Notes under the pieces: model-generated | What the model saw: only the letters and a program-made list of their open reading frames with translations | What the model was told of the DNA's origin: nothing | Databases searched by the model: none | Part shown: positions 59,366-64,000 of the stretch, piece after piece | How positions within the stretch are numbered: the first letter of the stretch is position 1 | Layout: every line of letters begins with the position of its first letter | Translations under genes and position numbers: made by a program | Source of the DNA: GCA-2693325 sp036343635 | GTDB lineage: Bacteria > Latescibacterota > UBA2968 > UBA8231 | DNA: 64,000 bases | Direction: 5' to 3' | Assembly (NCBI GenBank): GCA_036343635.1 | Contig: JAYYVF010000024.1 | Coordinates: forward strand, 1 to 64,000

Positions 59366-59842
59366 ATGACACGAGCAATAACGCTGTTCCTTTTTCTCTT
59401 TGTAACTTGGATCCTATGGTCAGGTTATTACAGCCCGTTACTACTAACCCTTGGTGTGTTATCCTGTGTACTCTCTGTGTACATGGCCGTTCGTATGCAG
59501 ATTTTAGATAAAGAAGGGTTCCCAATAGAAGTCTTATTACGTTTTATTGCATATCTTCCCTGGTTGCTACGAGAACTTGTTAAATCCGGAGTGGAAATCT
59601 CTATATGTGTTTTGAACCCTAAAGCACGAATAGCACCCCGCCTGGTAAAAGTTAGACCGGCTCAAAAAACGCCTGTTGGATTAATGATTTACGCTAACTC
59701 AATAACCTTAACTCCTGGAACGGTTTCAATTGATGTGTCGAAACACGCGATTGAAGTCCATACCCTGACTGATAATGCCGAAAAAGATCTAATGAACGGC
59801 GCAATGAATAATAAAATACAAGCAATCGAGGGAAACTCATAA
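59366..59842 (+). CDS. mnhE: Mrp-type Na+/H+ antiporter subunit E
   Basis: A 158-residue membrane subunit of a multi-component cation/proton antiporter. It has two or three N-terminal helices (ITLFLFLFVTWILWSGYYSPLLLTLG and VLSVYMAVRM) and the family feature PVGLMIYANSITLTPGTVSIDV in the cytoplasmic tail, a hallmark of MnhE/MrpE. The ATG at 59366 has no clear ribosome site. First gene of E-F-G-B-C-D-D', overlapping F by one base (TAATG). A subunit of the Mrp complex would support Na+ and pH homeostasis, in keeping with a saline environment. Confidence 0.9.
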   Translation: MTRAITLFLFLFVTWILWSGYYSPLLLTLGVLSCVLSVYMAVRMQILDKEGFPIEVLLRFIAYLPWLLRELVKSGVEISICVLNPKARIAPRLVKVRPAQKTPVGLMIYANSITLTPGTVSIDVSKHAIEVHTLTDNAEKDLMNGAMNNKIQAIEGNS

Positions 59843-60099
59843 TGTTCACTGTGGCGACTATTAGCGTCTTAATTACCATGGGCTTAGCACTGGCTCGCGG
59901 GTTGTTCGGCCCAACAAATTTCGATCGTATATTAGCAGCAAATATGTTCGGCACAAAAACTGTGCTTTTCATTGCTGTTTTGGGGTTTCTCGTTGGAAGA
60001 CCAGAATTTTTAGACCTTGCGCTCGTATATGCTCTTATCAACTTTATCGGAACGATAGCAATCTTGAAATACGTGACTCAAGTTAATATGAAGGAGTAA
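59842..60099 (+). CDS. mnhF: Mrp-type antiporter subunit F
   Basis: An 85-residue protein with three predicted helices, beginning TVATISVLITMGLALARGLFGPTNFDRILAANMFGTKTVL, the typical MnhF/MrpF opening. GAGGG lies 9 nt before the ATG at 59842, which overlaps the stop of mnhE. It ends before an AAGGAG that serves mnhG. Part of the antiporter module. Its exact transport role in the complex is not known from sequence. Confidence 0.92.
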   Translation: MFTVATISVLITMGLALARGLFGPTNFDRILAANMFGTKTVLFIAVLGFLVGRPEFLDLALVYALINFIGTIAILKYVTQVNMKE

Positions 60100-60104
60100 A
60101 TGAA

Positions 60105-60428
60105 TTGGACCATTTACTTTTCTACCTAAGTTGGATTCTAATTGTCATCGGCTCTTTGTTCGCGTGTATCGGAGGGATAGGGTTGTTACGTTTCCCTGAT
60201 TTTTTTTCTCGCCAACACGCAGCAGGAATAACCGACACCTTAGGTGCAGGATCGTTGCTCTTGGGACTAATGATCCAGGGCGGCCCAACCTTGGTCACAG
60301 TTAAACTATTGATGGTTTTTGTTTTTCTTCTCATAACGAGCCCCGTAGCGACTCACGCTATTGCCCAAGCAGCAAAAAAAAGTGGTCTTAAGCCAAAATT
60401 AACACCCAGCATACATAGGGAAAAATGA
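60105..60428 (+). CDS. mnhG: Mrp-type antiporter subunit G
   Basis: A 107-residue protein, three helices, with GLLRFPDFFSRQHAAGITDTLGAGSLLLGLMIQGGP, the classic MnhG/PhaG signature. It starts with TTG at 60105, eight nt after AAGGAG; the nearby ATG at 60100 is out of frame and leads to an early stop. It overlaps mnhB by ATGA (60425-60428). The C-terminal tail is basic and cytoplasmic. Confidence 0.92.
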   Translation: MDHLLFYLSWILIVIGSLFACIGGIGLLRFPDFFSRQHAAGITDTLGAGSLLLGLMIQGGPTLVTVKLLMVFVFLLITSPVATHAIAQAAKKSGLKPKLTPSIHREK

Positions 60429-61405
60429 TAACAGCCATAAACATTACGTTACTTACATTTTTGTTGATTGTGGCCATCGGGATCACGAGGACAAATAACC
60501 TGTTTTCCGCCACTATTTTAGCTGGAATTTATAGCCTTGTTATAGCATGTGTTTTTACTTTTTTAGATGCGGTGGACGTAGCATTCACCGAGGCATCGGT
60601 TGGAGCTGGGGTATCAACGGTTCTGATTCTATCAACACTGACACTAACCTCTCCCACCGAAACGAAGAAGCATGCCAACCGTGGGTTAGCTCTGGTAATG
60701 ACGTTAATAACTGGAGCTGCACTAATTTATGGAACGGCTGACACGCCTGCATTCGGAGACGCTAAAGCTCCGGTACATTCGCATGTTTCTTCACACTACA
60801 TTGACCAGAGCCCGTCGGAAATTGGTATTCCCAATATGGTAACTTCCGTGCTCGCAAGTTATAGAGGTTATGATACACTCGGGGAAACGGCAGTCATTTT
60901 TACGGCTTGCATGGCCGTGATGCTTCTTTTACAACAACCTTATAAAGGAAATTCGTCTGGCGATTTAAATATTGAAAACACAAAACTTGAGGACTATGTA
61001 ATCCTCCGGATAATCTCAAAATTATTCATTCCTGTCATAATACTATTCGCTTTATACGTGCAATTTCACGGCGACTTTGGTCCAGGCGGAGGATTTCAGG
61101 CGGGGGTGATATTTGCCTCAGCCGTTATTCTGTACGGACTCGTTTTTGGTACGATCAAAGCTCGAAATATTATTCCACCCCGCTTTCTTTTTTTATTAGT
61201 AGCTGGTGGGCTTTTACTTTACGCAGGGACTGGGATCATGGCTACCTTGACCGGAGGGAATTTCCTTCAATATCGGTCACTGTTAGCAGATCCTCTTATA
61301 GGAGAGCATGTCGGTATTTTGACCATTGAACTTGGTGTTGGCATAACAGTTGCGACGGCCATGATATCGATATTTTTCTGTTTTGCGGATAGAAAAAAAG
61401 CATGA
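60425..61405 (+). CDS. mnhB: Mrp-type antiporter subunit B with N-terminal DUF4040 part
   Basis: A 326-residue membrane subunit. The first ~75 residues match the MbhD/DUF4040 segment (FSATILAGIYSLVIACVFTFLDAVDVAFTEASVGAGVSTVLIL), normally part of MnhA or a separate protein. The middle has an MbhE-like segment, and residues ~185-320 are the MnhB domain (LFIPVIILFALYVQFHGDFGPGGGFQAGVIFASAVILYGLVFG). It therefore combines parts carried by the large MnhA C-terminus and MnhB in other operons. Start ATG at 60425, coupled to mnhG; the stop overlaps mnhC by ATGA. The arrangement is unlike the standard A-B-C-D-E-F-G order. Confidence 0.87.
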   Translation: MITAINITLLTFLLIVAIGITRTNNLFSATILAGIYSLVIACVFTFLDAVDVAFTEASVGAGVSTVLILSTLTLTSPTETKKHANRGLALVMTLITGAALIYGTADTPAFGDAKAPVHSHVSSHYIDQSPSEIGIPNMVTSVLASYRGYDTLGETAVIFTACMAVMLLLQQPYKGNSSGDLNIENTKLEDYVILRIISKLFIPVIILFALYVQFHGDFGPGGGFQAGVIFASAVILYGLVFGTIKARNIIPPRFLFLLVAGGLLLYAGTGIMATLTGGNFLQYRSLLADPLIGEHVGILTIELGVGITVATAMISIFFCFADRKKA

Positions 61406-61761
61406 TGTATATAATCGAGCATTACAATTACTGGATTTCTGTAATCCTGATGATGATTGGTTTTTACAACGTAATTGGTAGGAGCAATCTCGTAAAGAAG
61501 CTAATCGGCCTTAGTGTGTTTCAATCCGCCGTATTTCTCATGTATATAAGCATGGGAAAGATTTCAGGTGGCACAGCTCCTATAGCCGATAAAAACTTGC
61601 ATACATTCTCAAATCCTTTACCGCACGTCCTTATCCTAACAGCTATAGTTGTCGGAATTGCTACAACAGCTGTCGGCTTGGCCATAGTAGTACGGATCAA
61701 AGAAAAGTTCGGAACAATAGAGGAGCAGGAACTCCTCGATAAGGAACGGCCAAGTTTATGA
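61402..61761 (+). CDS. mnhC: Mrp-type antiporter subunit C
   Basis: A 119-residue NuoK-like membrane subunit with three helices; the sequence YWISVILMMIGFYNVIGRSNLVKKLIGLSVFQSAVFLMYISMG and the late HVLILTAIVVGIATTAVGLAIVVRI, with conserved Glu, match MnhC/MrpC. Coupled by ATGA to mnhB (start at 61402) and to mnhD (end 61761). The polar tail IEEQELLDKERPSL is cytoplasmic. Confidence 0.93.
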   Translation: MMYIIEHYNYWISVILMMIGFYNVIGRSNLVKKLIGLSVFQSAVFLMYISMGKISGGTAPIADKNLHTFSNPLPHVLILTAIVVGIATTAVGLAIVVRIKEKFGTIEEQELLDKERPSL

Positions 61762-63236
61762 TGCAGCATCTGCCACTTTTTCCAATTATAATCCCACTTA
61801 TTTCTGCACCAATCTGTGCGCTAATGCGGCGACGAGCAGTGCTGTGGTCATTTCTAAATATCGTTACCTGGGTAACGTTCGCATCCTCCGTGGCCCTTCT
61901 ATACGAAATCAATTTAAATTCTACGATCACCTACCCAATGGGCGGCTGGATAGCTCCGATAGGAATCGAATATCGAATAGACATACTCAATGCTTTTATG
62001 ATGGTTTTGGTTAGCGGCATAGCCGCATTCGTCTCGATATACGCTTATAGAAGTGTGGAATTTGAAATAGATCAGGATCGACATCACATTTATTGTTCAG
62101 CTCTTCTCCTATGCCTAACTGGTCTTTTGGGGATTACCATAACGGGAGATGCTTTCAACGTCTATGTTTTCCTGGAGATCTCGTCCTTGGCGTCTTATGC
62201 CATTGTAAGCATTGGGCGGGATCCGAGGGCACTCAAAGCAGCTTTTTCTTATCTCATTATGGGAACTATTGGAGCAACATTTATACTAATTGGCATTGGC
62301 CTAATGTATATGATGACGGGCACTCTGAATATGGCTGACATAGCTAACCGGCTGCCAGAAGTAAAAGACACCCGAACTATTCAAACCGCATTTGCGTTTT
62401 TGTCGGTCGGACTAACTTTAAAAATTGCTCTCTTCCCCATGCACTCCTGGCTACCCAATGTTTATGCTTATGCACCATCCGTTACAACAATTTTTCTTTC
62501 CGCGACCTCAACTAAAGTCTCACTTTATATTTTCCTACGTTTTCTTTTCACTATATACGGCGCAGACTACGCATTCAACCAACTTGCGGTCACTGACATA
62601 CTTCTGCCTTTGGGCCTATTAGGGGTGTTTGTAGCCACTATTGCGGCCATTTTCCAAACAGATTTGAAACGATTGTTGGCCTATTCTAGTATTGCTCAAA
62701 TAGGATACATCATCGTCGGTCTGAGTATGGCAACGATAAGTGGACTGACCGCCAGCATAACCCACATCTTTAATCATGGACTGATCAAGGCCGCCCTTTT
62801 CATGGCCGTTGGTATTATAGTGCTTCGCATGAAAACATCGGATCTCCGAGACTTATCTGGACTAGGGAAACGGATGCCTTTCACATCTTTTGGATTTGTA
62901 CTCGGAGGATTAGGAATTATTGGCGTGCCTCTTACTGCTGGATTCATAAGCAAATGGTACTTACTTATAGGTGCTTTTGAGCAAGGTTGGTGGATAACGA
63001 CAATTTTGTTGCTTGTTTCTTCTTTGCTTTCCATCGTATACGTATGGCGCTTCGTAGAGGTTGCTTATTTTAAAGCTGTACCAGATGGTGCCGAAACAAT
63101 CTTGGAAGGGCCACTATCTATGCATCTCAGCATGTGGCTTTTATTGGGATTGATGATCTATTTTGGATTGCAAACTCAATTTTCTGCCGTTATCGCTCAA
63201 CGAGCAGCTCTATGGTTACTCGGAGGCGGATCATGA
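61758..63236 (+). CDS. mnhD: Mrp-type antiporter subunit D (proton-conducting, NuoN/L-like)
   Basis: A 492-residue subunit with about 14 transmembrane helices, homologous to the antiporter-like subunits of complex I. Signature segments are GDAFNVYVFLEISSLASYAIVSIGRD, LPNVYAYAPSVTTIFLSATSTKVSLY (with the conserved His in LPMHSWLP preceding) and LAYSSIAQIGYIIVGL, plus HGLIKAALFMAVG. The helix-5/-7 Glu and Lys residues used in proton transfer appear intact (VFLEISSLASY and HGLIKAALF). ATGA overlaps on both sides. This is one of two such antiporter-like subunits here. Confidence 0.94.
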   Translation: MMQHLPLFPIIIPLISAPICALMRRRAVLWSFLNIVTWVTFASSVALLYEINLNSTITYPMGGWIAPIGIEYRIDILNAFMMVLVSGIAAFVSIYAYRSVEFEIDQDRHHIYCSALLLCLTGLLGITITGDAFNVYVFLEISSLASYAIVSIGRDPRALKAAFSYLIMGTIGATFILIGIGLMYMMTGTLNMADIANRLPEVKDTRTIQTAFAFLSVGLTLKIALFPMHSWLPNVYAYAPSVTTIFLSATSTKVSLYIFLRFLFTIYGADYAFNQLAVTDILLPLGLLGVFVATIAAIFQTDLKRLLAYSSIAQIGYIIVGLSMATISGLTASITHIFNHGLIKAALFMAVGIIVLRMKTSDLRDLSGLGKRMPFTSFGFVLGGLGIIGVPLTAGFISKWYLLIGAFEQGWWITTILLLVSSLLSIVYVWRFVEVAYFKAVPDGAETILEGPLSMHLSMWLLLGLMIYFGLQTQFSAVIAQRAALWLLGGGS

Positions 63237-64000
63237 ATTATAGCCTTCTAATGATCACAGGGATTGCTCTCCCCACCGTAGGTGCCCTGATTATAGCTGT
63301 TTCGGGCAAGTGGCCCAACGTTCGCGATAGCGTAGCCATGGCTATAGCTACACTGACATTTGCAATTGTCTACCAATTGTACCTCCCAGTAAAAGCAGGG
63401 GTAAGGCCTGCTTTACAGTTACTCGACCTAACATCAGATCTGAATCTGTCATTTCACATTGAACCGTTAGGGATGCTTTTTGCATTGGTCGCCTCTAGTC
63501 TTTGGATCCTGACATTACTTTACGCCATCGGCTATATGCGTAATCATCACGAAGAAAACCAGACTCGATTTTTTTCCTTTTTTTCTCTCGCTATAGCTGC
63601 TGCAATTGGAGCTGCTTTTTCCGGTAACATGCTTACCTTGTTCTTCTTTTACGAACTACTAACCCTCTCAACTTATCCACTCGTGACACATCACCGAACT
63701 CCGGCAGCACTTAAAGCTGGTAGAATTTATATAGGGATGTTGCTAACAACGTCCATTGGGTTTCTTCTTTTAGCAATTATCCTTACCTATATTTTTGCCG
63801 GAACTCTAGACTTTGTTCCCGGTGGGATCCTATCTGGTAAAACTTCAGATTTGATGACCGGCATCCTTCTAATGTTATATGCTTACGGAACTGGCAAAGC
63901 CGCACTTATCCCAATCCATAGTTGGTTACCGAATGCGATGGTTGCCCCAACCCCTGTTAGCGCCTTGCTGCACGCCGTTGCCGTAGTAAAAACAGGTGTT
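63233..64000 (+). CDS. Second antiporter-like subunit (MnhD/NuoL-like), N-terminal part
   Basis: The start and first 256 codons are present; the gene runs off the window. ATG at 63233 overlaps the mnhD stop as ATGA. Segments such as YAIGYMRNHHEENQTRFF, LFFFYELLTLSTYPLVTH and IPIHSWLPNAMVAPTPVSALLHAVAVVKTGV are the conserved Glu helix and the HSWLPxAMxAPTPVSALLHA signature of the NuoL/M-type antiporter core. It is a second proton-conducting subunit besides mnhD, as in archaeal-type MBH/Mrp gene sets. Whether it should be called mnhA-like or D2 cannot be settled from the visible part. Confidence 0.9.
   Translation, partial: MNYSLLMITGIALPTVGALIIAVSGKWPNVRDSVAMAIATLTFAIVYQLYLPVKAGVRPALQLLDLTSDLNLSFHIEPLGMLFALVASSLWILTLLYAIGYMRNHHEENQTRFFSFFSLAIAAAIGAAFSGNMLTLFFFYELLTLSTYPLVTHHRTPAALKAGRIYIGMLLTTSIGFLLLAIILTYIFAGTLDFVPGGILSGKTSDLMTGILLMLYAYGTGKAALIPIHSWLPNAMVAPTPVSALLHAVAVVKTGV

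Noticed and set aside
1..64000. CRISPR arrays, tRNA/rRNA genes, insertion sequences
   Set aside because: I saw no repeat-spacer pattern, no T-loop/anticodon signatures in the gaps and no transposase or terminal repeats; a tool-based scan (tRNAscan, minced, ISfinder) would be needed to exclude short cases.

Overview
The window is AT-rich by eye and gene-dense, with short intergenic gaps, many 1-11 bp gene overlaps, and frequent TTG or GTG starts next to good Shine-Dalgarno sequences. Gene content suggests a Gram-negative, free-living or host-associated, probably marine heterotroph. Evidence includes a lipoprotein signal, periplasmic proteins, an NtrC/histidine-kinase pair, an Mrp-type Na+/H+ antiporter, several phytanoyl-CoA-dioxygenase-family (PhyH) proteins, a Cys-type sulfatase, Gfo/Idh/MocA oxidoreductases, a DUF6785-like membrane protein and polysaccharide-related enzymes. 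This mix is typical of uncultivated Poribacteria/Latescibacterota/PVC-like lineages. That placement is inference; no rRNA or tRNA gene was recognised.

Layout. 1-4.6 kb: the start of a PhyH gene, ung, a GDPD phosphodiesterase, an M20 peptidase and a GT4 glycosyltransferase. 4.6-8.2 kb: a threonine/lysine-branch operon read leftward (hom, a phosphoglycerate-mutase-like putative homoserine kinase, asd). 8.3-13.2 kb: a small conserved gene, then a surface-glycan/protein-glycosylation operon (methyltransferase, flippase, TMTC-like TPR membrane protein). 13.3-24.6 kb: a formate dehydrogenase region. It has a HoxF-like NuoE-NuoF fusion subunit, a selenocysteine-containing catalytic subunit with an in-frame UGA and a SECIS hairpin, and the maturation factor FdhD downstream on the other strand. 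It also holds a single-domain flavoprotein, a 401-residue orphan, an SDR, a TIM-barrel isomerase, a sulfatase and a DUF362 protein.

24.8-31.2 kb: a fused homocysteine methyltransferase/methylenetetrahydrofolate reductase, CCA-adding enzyme, a fibronectin-III lipoprotein, lpdA and rnhA. 31.2-39.4 kb: mostly uncharacterised genes, a Gfo/Idh plus aldo-keto reductase pair diverging from a DUF6785-like polytopic protein, a mini XRE regulator, a second PhyH and speD. 39.4-43.9 kb: a sensor kinase/NtrC/coiled-coil operon and an HU gene with an apparently structured 5' leader. 44-47.9 kb: an operon of unknown function (class-III aminotransferase, Arg-tailed small protein, orphan, epimerase, zinc-ribbon membrane protein). 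48-51.5 kb: folD, serS and a LysR regulator. 51.7-59.2 kb: purU, ggt, a third PhyH, GH51 arabinofuranosidase, amidase and an alginate-lyase-family protein. 59.4 kb to the end: an Mrp-like antiporter operon E-F-G-B-C-D-D' that runs off the edge.

Working together. Formate dehydrogenase would feed NADH from formate, PurU can supply formate from formyl-tetrahydrofolate, and FolD and the MetF-like fusion complete a one-carbon/methionine theme. SpeD (decarboxylated SAM) draws on the same pool. Sulfatase, GH51, alginate-lyase-like, amidase and dehydrogenase genes point to breakdown of sulfated or acidic polysaccharides and other organic matter, and the Na+ antiporter fits a saline habitat. The most noteworthy items are the selenocysteine formate dehydrogenase, the putative homoserine-kinase substitute, the HU leader structure, the small structured RNA candidate near 51.7 kb and several compact operons of unknown function.
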